Assembly (NCBI RefSeq): GCF_014642175.1
Contig: NZ_BMIL01000005.1
Coordinates: 248,001 to 312,000 of the forward strand
Origin: Pedobacter quisquiliarum
GTDB lineage: Bacteria; Bacteroidota; Bacteroidia; Sphingobacteriales; Sphingobacteriaceae
Reading direction: 5' to 3'
DNA length: 64,000 bases
Shown one piece after another: positions 16,679-26,076 of the stretch. Position numbers and translations under genes: made by a program. Position 1 is the stretch's first letter, and every line of letters begins with the position of its first letter. The notes beneath the pieces are model-generated. The model was not told the origin of the DNA and made no database searches. It saw only the letters and a program-made list of their open reading frames with translations.

Positions 16679-18379
16679 CTACCACAAATACATTAATCCC
16701 ACCTTCAGCTGGACATTATTGACGTCCTTCTTATTCCACTCCCAGTAATCATCTGGCCCTTCTTCCCATTGATATTGATAATTTAAGGATTTGATGTAAG
16801 TGAACTGTGAGTTCAGCACAAAGTTCTTATAGTTCCATGCGAACTTGCCGGCTACCGAAAGGTCAACCCAATGACGGTTAATGTAAAGATTCTTATCCAG
16901 AGAAGCATAAGCGAAGTTGAAGAACAAGTCGTTGTTGTTCACCAGACGCTCAAACTGAATGCCTATTTTCTTTAGCCCCTTTACCCAGCTAACATCCAGC
17001 GACTGCAGGTTACTGCCAGGACCTATGCCAGCACCAAGTACCTGACCTCTGTTTGTATAGCCGTCTCTTACCTGATAATGGTTATACCAGGTTTCGCTTG
17101 CGCGCAAATCACGGGTCTTGGATTTTTCTAACTGTGTAAGCTCTACGCCCAGTTGAATGTATTCGTCATAACGTTCCAGCGGAATCAGCTTTCTAAAGCC
17201 AACAACATAGGCACGGGTGTGCTCCGGTTCAACAATTGCGTCCCGGATATCATACGAATGGTCATTGCGTCCGTATTGAAAATAGACTTCAGCTTTGCTT
17301 TCAGGTAAGACATACCTGGTGAAGAATGAAATGTATTGATCTCTCCCAGCAGCATCATCTGTATTGGTGCCGTCATCTGCCACATAGGCGGACTTTTGAA
17401 CAGAAGCAAAGATTGGGAAGTAGTCTCCAAATTTCCGGCCCATATCTCGGCGGTTCACGATGAAGGTTCTGTCAAAGCCAAGGAAAAGGTTCGGAACCCA
17501 TTTTGGCTGATAGGTGAGGGCCATTCCGGAAATGTAACGCCAATCTTTTGGTCGCTTCCTGTATTCAAAACCTTCCGGTACTTCTATGCCCGATTGGTCT
17601 AACCGGCCGCCAATAATCTGTGCTTCAAAAGATCCGATATACGTTTCGATTGGACGCACCGTGTTTAAGGTGAAATGTTTGAATCCCGGGGCATTGTTAC
17701 TCATCAACAGCGAATTTCTATTGCCCGGTCCCCACCATAGGTTCTCATTGGAATAGCCCACGGAAAACGGACCTGCAGTTAGCCTGATGCTGCTTTGTCC
17801 CCAGTTTACTTTGTTGTAAGCATCATTGCCATAACGATCCGGCAAGTCTATCGTATTGTAGTAGTTCGCAATAGAGGTATTCCAGAAAACACCATTTGGC
17901 GCTTCACTGAGTTCCTGAAAGTCTTTGTTTTCCGCATATACATATTCCGGTCTTAACTGCACACTTAACGGACCAACTTTCGCGAAAATGCCCGCCGAAA
18001 CCTGTGATTGGTAGCCTTTGGCTTGTACCATCGATCCATCGTTCATGCCATAAGGGTGGTGTGAGTTGAACTGCTGCTGGGTGACAACCGGAAGCAGGTA
18101 AACTTCTGTCTTGAACCGCTTGTTCAAAAAGATGGGTTTCCTGAAGTCTTTAAGGCTGTAGCTGTCTTCACCTTCATCAAGGGCCATGTCCGGCGCATTT
18201 GACAGGTGCAGCGGCCGGATCATGTAAGAGCTTTTTACCGGGTCCAGCCCTAGTAATTGCTGCCGCCGGTAGGCATCTTCGACGTTTTCTAAAATGCCAA
18301 CAGGCAGCGTTTGTCCAAGCAAATTGCTGCAGAGCGAGGTTATTAACAGGAGCGCGCTAAGGATGTGTTTGAGTTTCAT
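16679..18379 (-). CDS. Wzi-like capsule assembly outer-membrane protein
   Basis: A 566-residue protein with a signal peptide (ILSALLLITSLCSNLLG, cleavage near 22) and alternating beta-strand text to the end, as in an outer-membrane barrel. NWGQSSIRLTAGPFSVGYSN and ENLWWGPGNRNSLLMSNNAPGF are the core of the Cap_assemb_Wzi family. GSFEAQIIGGRLDQSG follows, and the protein ends in an aromatic residue (LMYLW), typical of barrels. Wzi proteins hold or nucleate polymer on the cell surface. It is transcribed away from the Wzz-like gene at 18483, so a shared control region of about 100 bases lies between them. The family is well supported. Confidence 0.87.
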   Translation of the reverse strand: MKLKHILSALLLITSLCSNLLGQTLPVGILENVEDAYRRQQLLGLDPVKSSYMIRPLHLSNAPDMALDEGEDSYSLKDFRKPIFLNKRFKTEVYLLPVVTQQQFNSHHPYGMNDGSMVQAKGYQSQVSAGIFAKVGPLSVQLRPEYVYAENKDFQELSEAPNGVFWNTSIANYYNTIDLPDRYGNDAYNKVNWGQSSIRLTAGPFSVGYSNENLWWGPGNRNSLLMSNNAPGFKHFTLNTVRPIETYIGSFEAQIIGGRLDQSGIEVPEGFEYRKRPKDWRYISGMALTYQPKWVPNLFLGFDRTFIVNRRDMGRKFGDYFPIFASVQKSAYVADDGTNTDDAAGRDQYISFFTRYVLPESKAEVYFQYGRNDHSYDIRDAIVEPEHTRAYVVGFRKLIPLERYDEYIQLGVELTQLEKSKTRDLRASETWYNHYQVRDGYTNRGQVLGAGIGPGSNLQSLDVSWVKGLKKIGIQFERLVNNNDLFFNFAYASLDKNLYINRHWVDLSVAGKFAWNYKNFVLNSQFTYIKSLNYQYQWEEGPDDYWEWNKKDVNNVQLKVGLMYLW

Positions 18380-18456
18380 TAATTTACAGGAAGTCTTTGA
18401 TTGAGTGGGGGCAAGTTAAAAAATAAAAACGCATTCCCAACCATGCTTTAAAAGCT

Positions 18457-18464
18457 TATATTTG
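18457..18464 (+). promoter_or_regulatory. Bacteroidota -7 element (TATATTTG) for set B
   Basis: TATATTTG matches TAnnTTTG exactly and lies 19 bases before the ATG at 18483. A -33 TTG at the usual distance is not evident. The element overlaps the TTG codon at 18462 that would give a longer frame, which supports the ATG as the true start. Confidence 0.45.
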
Positions 18465-18482
18465 TTTCTTAACGCGGTTTTA

Positions 18483-19535
18483 ATGAATGGTCAGGATGTT
18501 CAGGAGATCACATTGAATGATCTTGTACTGAAATTATATGAATGGTACAGCTATCTCAAATCCCGATGGCTTTTACTGGTACTAGCAGGCACTGTCGGAA
18601 TTACATTGGGTTATACCTATGCTTTCCTTAAAAAGCCCCGCTATGAAGCCGTGGCCACCTTCGCACTTGAAGATTCCGGCTCCTCCGGATCTATAGGGCA
18701 ATACGCAGGGCTCGCATCCATGATTGGTCTCGACATCGGTGGTGGCGGCGGTGGGATCTTCCAGGGTGACAACATCATTGAACTGTATAAGAGCCGGGCC
18801 ATGATTCAGCAAACCTTGCTTTCTGTAGCCAATTTTGATGGTAAAAACCAGCTCCTTGTGGAAAGATACCTGGCATTTAATGGTCTGGAAAAAGATCCCG
18901 ATGGTAAGCCGCACCCGGATTTCCAGGTACCCGCCAATCAGCGCTTTTCCAGGGTTCAGGATAGTCTGCTCGGAGAGGTCGTTAACCGCATCAGTACAGA
19001 AAACCTGATGGTCGCCAAGCCCGACAAGAAATCCTCTGTAATTCGCGTACAGTTCACCTCTAAAGATGAACTCTTCGCTAAAACATTTACCGATTACATC
19101 ATCCAGAATGTAAGTGACTACTACGTTACTTCTAAAACGAAAAAGTCCTCACGCAATGTTGCGGTGCTGCAAAGACAAACGGACTCTGTAAGAAGGATGC
19201 TTAACGGTAACATCACGCAGATTGCCACTTCTGTGGATGCCAATCCCAACCCGAACTTAGCACGCCAGGTGCTTCGCGTCCCCTCACAACGCCGGCAGAT
19301 TGATGCGGAAGCCAACAAAGCCATCCTCGTGGAACTGGTGAAAAATCTTGAGCTTTCAAAAATTGCACTCTTGAAAGAAACACCACTTATACAAGTTGTT
19401 GACGTACCCATATTACCCCTTAAAAAGGTGGTGCCGGGCAAGCTTTCCTGCATGTTTATCGGCGGCTTTGTACTCGTGATGCTTACTGCAGTTACGCTGC
19501 TGCTCAGAAGGGGCCTTAAAAGCATCGTTGGATAA
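18483..19535 (+). CDS. Wzz-type chain-length protein without kinase domain (set B)
   Basis: From ATG 18483 the protein has 350 residues. Helix 1 (WLLLVLAGTVGITLGYTYAFL) follows a short cytoplasmic start, then the periplasmic domain with IGQYAGLASMIGLDI and a Gly run before IFQGDNIIELYKSR. Helix 2 is near the end (FIGGFVLVMLTAVTLLL), leaving a few basic residues. There is no Walker motif, so it is a Wzz-like co-polymerase without the tyrosine kinase. It is a clear paralogue of the gene at 41685, sharing QYAGLASMIGLD, KETPLIQVVD and the end region. It leads set B and precedes the flippase by five bases. Role in chain length is inferred from the family. Confidence 0.87.
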   Translation: MNGQDVQEITLNDLVLKLYEWYSYLKSRWLLLVLAGTVGITLGYTYAFLKKPRYEAVATFALEDSGSSGSIGQYAGLASMIGLDIGGGGGGIFQGDNIIELYKSRAMIQQTLLSVANFDGKNQLLVERYLAFNGLEKDPDGKPHPDFQVPANQRFSRVQDSLLGEVVNRISTENLMVAKPDKKSSVIRVQFTSKDELFAKTFTDYIIQNVSDYYVTSKTKKSSRNVAVLQRQTDSVRRMLNGNITQIATSVDANPNPNLARQVLRVPSQRRQIDAEANKAILVELVKNLELSKIALLKETPLIQVVDVPILPLKKVVPGKLSCMFIGGFVLVMLTAVTLLLRRGLKSIVG

Positions 19536-19540
19536 GGCTT

Positions 19541-20995
19541 ATGTCGGTATTCAAAAAGAACCTCTTCTACAATACGCTCTTATCGATTTCCCAGGTGCTC
19601 TTTCCACTGATTACCTTTCCATACTCCTCCAGAATACTCGGCCCGGAAGGTATGGGCGCGGTGAACTTCGCGGATAACTTCACTACCTATTTTTTGCTCG
19701 TTGCGGCACTTGGTATACCCTTGTACGGCGTCCGGGAGATTGCCAAAGTAAAGGACAACCCAGCCGCTTTGTCCAAAGTGTTCTCCGAATTGTTGTTTAT
19801 ACACCTGGCAACATCACTGATTGCAGTGGTGATATTATTTGGCCTGAGCTATTCGATCGGCCGCCTTCGATCCGACTTCGCATTGTACCAGATCGGCATG
19901 AGTGTGGTGCTGGGCAGCGTGTTTATTGCGGAATGGTTCTTTCAGGGTACTGAGCAGTTTAAATATATTGCCATCCGCTCCGTTGCCATTCGCCTTTTTA
20001 CCATAATTCTCCTTTTTCTGCTGGTCCATACCCCCGAAGACAAAACGCTCTTTTATGGCTTAAACCTCCTGGCTGTCGTGCTTGCCGCTATGGCCAATAT
20101 GTATGCCATTCGCCGCATGGTGAAACTTACTTTTCGGGAACTCTCCTTTAAGCGGCATTTCCGGCCTTTGCTGATCATTTTTTCCAACAGCGTGGTGACC
20201 ACCATTTACCTGGTGTTTGATACGATTATACTCGGATTCATCACCTCGGATCAGCACGTGGGTTACTATTCGGCTTCCATGCGGATCAGCAAACTTTCGC
20301 TTGCAGTGATCGGCGCATTGTCGGCAGTTCTGCTGCCCAGACTCACCATGGCATTTCAGAACAAAAACTTCGATGAAGCGGGGGTTTTGCTGGATAAGTC
20401 CATAAACTTCGTCATCTTTTTGAGTATTCCGATTGCACTGGGCACGCTATGTTTATCCCGGGAGATCATTCTCTTGTTCGCTGGCAACCAGTACCTGCCT
20501 GCAGTGTTGTCCTTACAGGTGCTCTGCTTTATTGTGATCTTTGTCGGCATTGCTCAGGTGTTCAGTCACCAGATCCTGCTGCCCATGCATATGGAGAAAA
20601 TGATCCTGTATGCCTCCATTATTGGTGTGCTGGTAAGTCTGCTGCTTAATTTTACCTTGATCCCCATATTTAAACATGTCGGTGCAGCAATGAGCTCCCT
20701 GGCTACAGAAGCCGTCGTGACCATCGTGCTGTTTCTCTTCGTACGTAAGGCCGTAAAATTTGCTTTCCCATTTATGGCTTTAATACAAAGTGTGCTAACC
20801 TGCGGCGTCTTCTTTATCATCAAGTATGCGGTGTTGCAGCTCACCCATCACGCGGTTGCAGTCATACTGCTGACGGCCTTTTTATCTGCATTAACCTATC
20901 TGCTCTGCCAGGTGTTTATATGGAAGAATAAACATGTGCTGGACATCCTGTCGGGAATCGGTATTTTTAGCTTTCTAAAAAAAGGAGATTTATAG
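19541..20995 (+). CDS. wzx: Wzx-type polysaccharide flippase (set B)
   Basis: A 484-residue membrane protein with 12-14 predicted helices. It opens KNLFYNTLLSISQVLFPLITFPYSSRILGPEGMGAVNFADNF, the RfbX/Wzx signature (split here only by the membrane helix). AEWFFQGTEQFKYIAIRS is the conserved loop seen in this family. It exports the set B lipid-linked unit. It follows the Wzz-like gene by five bases and precedes a DUF5672 gene by one base. It is not closely similar to the flippases at 1438 or 39173 beyond family features, so this is not a recent duplication. Confidence 0.9.
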   Translation: MSVFKKNLFYNTLLSISQVLFPLITFPYSSRILGPEGMGAVNFADNFTTYFLLVAALGIPLYGVREIAKVKDNPAALSKVFSELLFIHLATSLIAVVILFGLSYSIGRLRSDFALYQIGMSVVLGSVFIAEWFFQGTEQFKYIAIRSVAIRLFTIILLFLLVHTPEDKTLFYGLNLLAVVLAAMANMYAIRRMVKLTFRELSFKRHFRPLLIIFSNSVVTTIYLVFDTIILGFITSDQHVGYYSASMRISKLSLAVIGALSAVLLPRLTMAFQNKNFDEAGVLLDKSINFVIFLSIPIALGTLCLSREIILLFAGNQYLPAVLSLQVLCFIVIFVGIAQVFSHQILLPMHMEKMILYASIIGVLVSLLLNFTLIPIFKHVGAAMSSLATEAVVTIVLFLFVRKAVKFAFPFMALIQSVLTCGVFFIIKYAVLQLTHHAVAVILLTAFLSALTYLLCQVFIWKNKHVLDILSGIGIFSFLKKGDL

Positions 20996-20996
20996 C

Positions 20997-21812
20997 ATGA
21001 TGAAGCGGGCCTGTGTGCTTATTCCAATATATAAGAGTCAGTGGTCGGCCTATGAAGCGATTTCCTTTTCGCAATGTACTCAGGTGCTGTCGGATTATGA
21101 TATCTTTCTCATCATGCCTGAGGTCCTGGAAGCGGAAGTAAAAGCACATCCGTTAGTAAGGGCGCAGCAGCTGGGTTTCAAAACCTTCGACAATGCCTTC
21201 TTCCGCGATATTCCGGCCTATAACCGGCTGTTAAAATCCCTTGGTTTTTACAAAGCCTTCTTGGATTATGAATTTATGCTGATCCACCAACTGGATGCAT
21301 TTGTGTTTAGAGATGAACTTCAATATTGGTGTGATCAGAACTACGATAGCATTGGTGCACCGCTTTTTGAAGGACATGATACCGCCGGCAAGAACAGCGC
21401 AATCATCGGTCAGGGTAATGGCGGTTTCTGCCTGCGTAAGGTGAAGAGCTGTTATGAGGTGGTGACCCACTACCGGTACTTAAATTTTAAACGTGCTTTT
21501 GACGATGCCAATCCACCCTTTTATAAGCGCTTGTACCGCTATATGAAACATGACCTGCTTTTCAATTGGTCCGGCTATCCTTTTCAGCCGATCATCAATG
21601 AAGATCTGTTCTGGGCAGAATTGGTGCCTAAGGTATTTCCGGATTTTAAAGTACCCGAACCGGCCAAAGCCATCCCGTTCAGCTTTGAAGTAAATCCTGA
21701 TGTACTGCTGAAGTTAAACCGGTACGAACTGCCATTTGGTTGTCATGCCTGGTGGAAATATGATCTTGAATTCTGGAGAAAACACATTGAAGCATATGGA
21801 TATAAATTATAG
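20997..21812 (+). CDS. DUF5672-family protein, probable glycosyltransferase
   Basis: A 271-residue protein with VLIPIYKSQWSAYEAISFSQC at the start, DYEFMLIHQLDAFVFRDELQYWCD in the middle and GNGGFCLRKVKSC after it. These are marks of DUF5672, found in polysaccharide clusters. The LDAFVF text resembles the DxD-containing strand of GT-A glycosyltransferases, and the GNGGFCLR block recalls the acceptor loop of such enzymes. Enzyme activity is inference. It is one of few genes here with a good Shine-Dalgarno (AAAGGAG about 12 bases before the ATG). The next gene starts inside its end. Confidence 0.72.
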   Translation: MMKRACVLIPIYKSQWSAYEAISFSQCTQVLSDYDIFLIMPEVLEAEVKAHPLVRAQQLGFKTFDNAFFRDIPAYNRLLKSLGFYKAFLDYEFMLIHQLDAFVFRDELQYWCDQNYDSIGAPLFEGHDTAGKNSAIIGQGNGGFCLRKVKSCYEVVTHYRYLNFKRAFDDANPPFYKRLYRYMKHDLLFNWSGYPFQPIINEDLFWAELVPKVFPDFKVPEPAKAIPFSFEVNPDVLLKLNRYELPFGCHAWWKYDLEFWRKHIEAYGYKL

Positions 21813-22779
21813 AAAGATCCGCCTGCTGGAACAACAGGACAAGGAATATTTCCTCGACTGTGTAGATGAACTGTATGCAACCATTGAAGCAGATGCTTCT
21901 TTCCAGGTGGAGCGGAAAGTGCTTCGGTACAGCAGGGCGAAAGATCGGCTCATCCGCTTGCTACGCAAGTTTCCTCTATTGAACCGCCTTCGTCCGGCTA
22001 CCCTGAACCGCAAAACCATCAATTTCGCTTCCATAATCAGCGGTGATTTCAAGCTGTTTCTGCCGGATGGATTTCTTTCACGCAACAATTACATCTATAT
22101 GTATGATGTATGGCCCCGCTTCCATGAATGGATCTTTCCCATGCTGGATTTCTTCAACATCCGCTTTGTATTCTTTTCTTCGAAGCAGGTGTTTGAGGAT
22201 CACTGCCGGAAATACCCGCAAAGCAAATGTAAAAGCATGTGGCTTCCGGAAGCCATAAAGGCCGACGACTACCATTTTGAAAGTTATGCCAACAAGGATA
22301 TTGACGTGCTGGAGTTTGGCCGCCTCTATGAAGCCTATCATGCGCGCATTGCGGAGGCCCTGAAAAGCAATGGCAGCAATCATGTTTACCGGAAAACGGG
22401 GGAGGCCTTGCTGTTCCCGGATAAAGCTTATTTTGTACGCGGACTTGCCCGTGCAAAGATCACCGTATGTGTGCCTTCAAACATCACGCACCCCGAACGT
22501 GCAGAATACATCTCCACCATGACGCTACGGTATCTACAGGCCATGGCCTCCAAAGTGCTGATTGTTGGCATCATGCCCATGGATATGAAAGCGCTTTTCC
22601 CTTATACCCCCATCGTGGAAATCGACATGGACCATGCCGCCGATCAGTTGTTGGAGGTGCTGGAAAACTATGATCAGTATATCCCGTTAATTGAACGGAA
22701 TTATTTAGAAGTGGTAAATCAGCACCAATGGCAGAACCGCTGGGCCGTGATGAAATCAATAATAGAGGTCAACATATGA
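21796..22779 (+). CDS. Glycosyltransferase (Glyco_trans_1_2-like)
   Basis: The chosen start is the ATG at 21796 (MDINYRKIRLL), giving 327 residues and a 17-base overlap with the previous gene; a longer frame would overlap it by 77 bases. The C-terminal part shows ARAKITVCVPSNITHPERAEYISTM and RYLQAMASKVLIVG, the donor-site region of GT-B enzymes in the glycosyl transferases group 1 style used by short, divergent members. The N-terminal half is not recognisable. It probably adds a sugar to the set B unit. The family is moderately supported; the reaction is unknown. Confidence 0.68.
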   Translation: MDINYRKIRLLEQQDKEYFLDCVDELYATIEADASFQVERKVLRYSRAKDRLIRLLRKFPLLNRLRPATLNRKTINFASIISGDFKLFLPDGFLSRNNYIYMYDVWPRFHEWIFPMLDFFNIRFVFFSSKQVFEDHCRKYPQSKCKSMWLPEAIKADDYHFESYANKDIDVLEFGRLYEAYHARIAEALKSNGSNHVYRKTGEALLFPDKAYFVRGLARAKITVCVPSNITHPERAEYISTMTLRYLQAMASKVLIVGIMPMDMKALFPYTPIVEIDMDHAADQLLEVLENYDQYIPLIERNYLEVVNQHQWQNRWAVMKSIIEVNI

Positions 22780-23732
22780 GTACGCCTGTAATTTCAATCA
22801 TTGTACCAGCGTACAACTATGCACGCTACCTGCGCGCTGCCCTAAACAGCGTTTCAGAGCAGTCCTTTACCAACTGGGAATGCATCATCGTGGACGATGG
22901 TTCGACAGATGATACCGAAGTCGTCGTTGGCGATTTCATTAGCAAACATCCTGATCAGCAATTCCGGTATGTTTACATCCCGAATTCGGGCACATCGGTT
23001 GCAAAGAATACCGGGATAGATTTTGCACGTGGCAAGTACATTCAATTTCTGGATGCGGATGACCTCCTCAGCCCCGAAAAACTTGCCATACAATTTGCAA
23101 TTATGGAGTCCAGGGATTGTGCACTTGTTTTTTCAAGTGCCAGATTCTTCAACGATGGGCAGGAGGCGCAGGAATTTACGAACCACTATCCTGAAGGATT
23201 TCTCGCGGAAGCGACGCTTGAAAATGGAACACTGCTGGCGGCATTGATTAAGAACAATGTCGTAACCATCAGCAGCCCGCTGGTGCATAAGGATCTGCTT
23301 GTGGCCGCCGGTAATTTCCAGCTGGAGCTGAATAATAATGAAGACTGGTTGCTCTGGTTCAGGATTGCGTTGTTGAAACCGATCTTTATCTTTGATGGAA
23401 ATGACAGATCTTACGCTAAAATCAGAATTCACCCCAATAGCGCAATGAAAGTTCATCTGAACATGTATCTCGGTGAGGTGGTGGTCCGCAAAGCAATGGA
23501 TGCTGCATTACATAAACTTAATACGCTTGCGGACAGGCATACTTTGCTGCGCCTGAACAAGGATATGCTTGCCCTGCACCGCGTCCGGTCGCTGGAATGG
23601 TCAAAGGGCTGGGCTTATATTCTCCGGGAGTTTATTAAACATCCCAGTCACCGTGCAGAGCTGTTAGGCCATGGCCTTTTTAAATCTGCAGCAAGAATGG
23701 TCAGATACTTTAAACCGGGAAATGGAACATAA
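22776..23732 (+). CDS. GT2-family glycosyltransferase
   Basis: The start is the ATG at 22776, overlapping the previous stop as ATGA, giving 318 residues. ISIIVPAYNYARYLRAALNSV and IIVDDGSTDDT form the GT-A nucleotide site, and FLDADDLLSPEKL carries the DxDD metal-binding motif typical of inverting family 2 enzymes. The END-W-like NNEDWLLWFRIAL supplies the catalytic acid region. The longer frame from 22728 adds 16 residues not seen in the family. It is a set B glycosyltransferase in a tightly coupled operon. Confidence 0.88.
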   Translation: MSTPVISIIVPAYNYARYLRAALNSVSEQSFTNWECIIVDDGSTDDTEVVVGDFISKHPDQQFRYVYIPNSGTSVAKNTGIDFARGKYIQFLDADDLLSPEKLAIQFAIMESRDCALVFSSARFFNDGQEAQEFTNHYPEGFLAEATLENGTLLAALIKNNVVTISSPLVHKDLLVAAGNFQLELNNNEDWLLWFRIALLKPIFIFDGNDRSYAKIRIHPNSAMKVHLNMYLGEVVVRKAMDAALHKLNTLADRHTLLRLNKDMLALHRVRSLEWSKGWAYILREFIKHPSHRAELLGHGLFKSAARMVRYFKPGNGT

Positions 23733-25023
23733 AGTTACTTTACTTATTTGTGCGATCGCCTGCCTGATTGGGATTGATGTAATGCTCTGCCTGCGTTATG
23801 CCGCCTGGGGCTGTACGCTTGCGGAATTGCTGCCATTCTTGTTTTTCCTGATACTTTCCGAGGCCTTGATCTTGTACTCGATATATGCGTTCAAAGAGCT
23901 GATCAATCCTTTCTCAGTCTACGGTATCTTCGTGTATATCACCGGATTTTCATTTTTAATCATATCCGACCGGCAACATGCCTATAGCCCACTCTTTATG
24001 GGCATCATCCTGTTGAGTATAGCCTCCTTTATCGCTGGGGGCATGGCCGCATATAAAACAAAAAAGCTCACTTTCAGAAACATAATTCCGACGCTGAGCC
24101 CCAAACTGAGCTTTGCATTTTTGCTTTGCTTACTCCTTGCCGGTATTGGCGTGTTTGTAATGGAGATCCGTCAGCTCGGCTACCTGCCCATCCTGAACCT
24201 TGGTAACACCGCCCTGTATGATGAGCTGAACCAAAATCCGGTTACGCCGCTGCACAATTTTATTCTCTTAAATTCCGTGTTGCCCGCCATGTTTTACATC
24301 ACCTATAAACGTCGCCTGATCCCTTTTTGGGTATTCCTGGCATGCAGCATCGTCAGTGCCTTCATCATTGTGAACTTTTTCAGCAGGCAGGTTATCGTAC
24401 TTTTCTTCTTTTCTATGCTCATCGGGGTGTCATATTACCGTAAGATTTCGATATTGAAGCTCCTGTCCATTGCAGCAGTGTGTGTAATTTTGTTCATTAT
24501 TCTGGGACAACTTCGTGGTGGTGCGGCGGAGGAGTCTACGCTCACTTCTGTTAACGACTTCCTTAAGCAGTATTCCGGAATTGACAAGCCTTCAAATATT
24601 TTTGAAACCTACCTCTCCTTATATGGTGGACTGAATTTTACAACAGGAAATAACATTGCAGAAATCTCTGTTTACGACAATTATATAGGCTACGGGGCCT
24701 ATGCGCTGCGTCCAGCTGTCGGCGTGCTACCTGTAGATACCGAAGCGATCTATCCTATGAAGTACAGCGCTTACTCCTTATTAGGTACGTATATGATTGA
24801 TCCTTTCCTTGATTTTCGCTGGTTCGGGGTTTTCGCATTTAATTTCTTATACGGTTTTTTGTCCATGAACTCCTTCAAAAATTATCTAAACAGAGGTTCG
24901 CCGTACTATATTGTTGAATGGTCACTATTTGTATTTTGTGTATTTATGTGTAGTTTTACGAACTACTTCAATTTATTCTTTGTCGTATTCTTTTTTATAA
25001 TTAATCGATTGGCTATAAAATGA
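23722..25023 (+). CDS. wzy: Oligosaccharide repeat-unit polymerase, Wzy type (set B)
   Basis: The preferred ATG at 23722 (MEHKVTLLICAIACLIG) gives 433 residues and an 11-base overlap with the GT2 gene. The product has 10-12 helices with the EpsG/oligosaccharide repeat-unit polymerase layout, including INPFSVYGIFVYITGFSFLI early, a basic turn NFFSRQVIVLFFFS, and a large loop near residues 268-340 holding LRGGAAEESTLTSVNDFLKQY. It should polymerise set B units in the periplasm. It shares no clear identity with the polymerase at 10745. The family call rests on topology, loop text and operon place between glycosyltransferases. Confidence 0.75.
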   Translation: MEHKVTLLICAIACLIGIDVMLCLRYAAWGCTLAELLPFLFFLILSEALILYSIYAFKELINPFSVYGIFVYITGFSFLIISDRQHAYSPLFMGIILLSIASFIAGGMAAYKTKKLTFRNIIPTLSPKLSFAFLLCLLLAGIGVFVMEIRQLGYLPILNLGNTALYDELNQNPVTPLHNFILLNSVLPAMFYITYKRRLIPFWVFLACSIVSAFIIVNFFSRQVIVLFFFSMLIGVSYYRKISILKLLSIAAVCVILFIILGQLRGGAAEESTLTSVNDFLKQYSGIDKPSNIFETYLSLYGGLNFTTGNNIAEISVYDNYIGYGAYALRPAVGVLPVDTEAIYPMKYSAYSLLGTYMIDPFLDFRWFGVFAFNFLYGFLSMNSFKNYLNRGSPYYIVEWSLFVFCVFMCSFTNYFNLFFVVFFFIINRLAIK

Positions 25024-25982
25024 CAGTGACAATTTTGATGGCAACCTTTAATGGTGCAAAATACGTTGCAGAACAACTCGACAGTATTCTTGCACAAACT
25101 CATCAAGATTGGGCGCTGATCATCCGTGACGATTTGTCAACAGATCAAACCCCCTCCATCATTCAACGATACGCTGAAGCAGACAGCCGGATTAAAGTCT
25201 TGTCTGGAAAAGGAAAACATGGATCGGCAACCCTGAATTTTAGTGTCCTTTTTGATTATGCGCATAGCTTGGATACACCTTATCTCATGTTTGCGGATCA
25301 GGATGATGTCTGGAAGCCTAATAAAATAAAAAACTCCCTGCAGTTTATTCAGGAACGGGAACGGACAGCAAAGCCTTCAGATCCCATTCTCGTTTACGGC
25401 GCCCTGGAATATGTGGATGAAGCAGCCAACATCATTCCGCAAAAGATCAGGATGCCGGAATCACTCGACTTTAAAATGCTGCTGGCGGAAAATCATGCCT
25501 ACGGATGCACGATGATCTTTAACCGGGCGCTGTTACAGCAGATCGGCCACATACCGGATAGCGCAGAAAACCACGACTACTGGGTAGCTTTAGTGGCCAC
25601 CGCGATGGGTAAAGCCGTTCTGAATCCTGAGAAGCTGATCTTTTACCGGCAACATTCAAGTAATGCAAGTGGTGGTGTAGCACGTAACCGTATATCGTCA
25701 CGAATTCATCGATATATCAAACAGGTAGATTTTTTACTCCCAGTGTTTGTTAAAAACTATAAGATGATCAACACTTTCTACTGGGGTTATAAAGAAAGGC
25801 TTGATGAAAATATTAAACAACTCCTTGCGGGTTACATCAAAGCCTATAAAACCGATATGCTTTCCCTGATGATCTTCATGGTGCGTCACAACTTCAGGAA
25901 GTTAGGCATGATGCAAACCCTGGCACACTATTATACGCTGGTACAGCTGAGGAGGAAGGTTCTTACGCGTGCAGAGCAATGA
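25020..25982 (+). CDS. GT2-family glycosyltransferase (rhamnosyl type)
   Basis: A 320-residue family 2 enzyme whose ATG overlaps the polymerase stop (ATGA). VTILMATFNGAKYVAEQLDSILAQT and IIRDDLSTDQT are typical of the WsaF/RgpB-like rhamnosyltransferase branch, and MFADQDDVWKPNKI carries the DQDD metal motif. HDYWVALVATAMG supplies the acid region. A C-terminal basic helix may bring it to the membrane. The rhamnose donor would come from the rml genes. Family 2 is secure; the sugar is inferred from resemblance. Confidence 0.88.
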   Translation: MTVTILMATFNGAKYVAEQLDSILAQTHQDWALIIRDDLSTDQTPSIIQRYAEADSRIKVLSGKGKHGSATLNFSVLFDYAHSLDTPYLMFADQDDVWKPNKIKNSLQFIQERERTAKPSDPILVYGALEYVDEAANIIPQKIRMPESLDFKMLLAENHAYGCTMIFNRALLQQIGHIPDSAENHDYWVALVATAMGKAVLNPEKLIFYRQHSSNASGGVARNRISSRIHRYIKQVDFLLPVFVKNYKMINTFYWGYKERLDENIKQLLAGYIKAYKTDMLSLMIFMVRHNFRKLGMMQTLAHYYTLVQLRRKVLTRAEQ

Positions 25983-26011
25983 AGATGCATACCCGTTCTT
26001 GAAAAATAAAT

Positions 26012-26019
26012 TAACTTTG
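26012..26019 (+). promoter_or_regulatory. Bacteroidota -7 element (TAACTTTG)
   Basis: An exact TAnnTTTG match 57 bases before the ATG at 26077, inside the longer frame that starts at 25969. It lacks a clear TTG at -33. It supports a separate promoter for the barrel gene and the later start codon. Confidence 0.4.
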
Positions 26020-26076
26020 CAAGCTTTCGTTTCTACACTTAAATGTAATCATCCTCGATTGTACCTAATTAAATAC

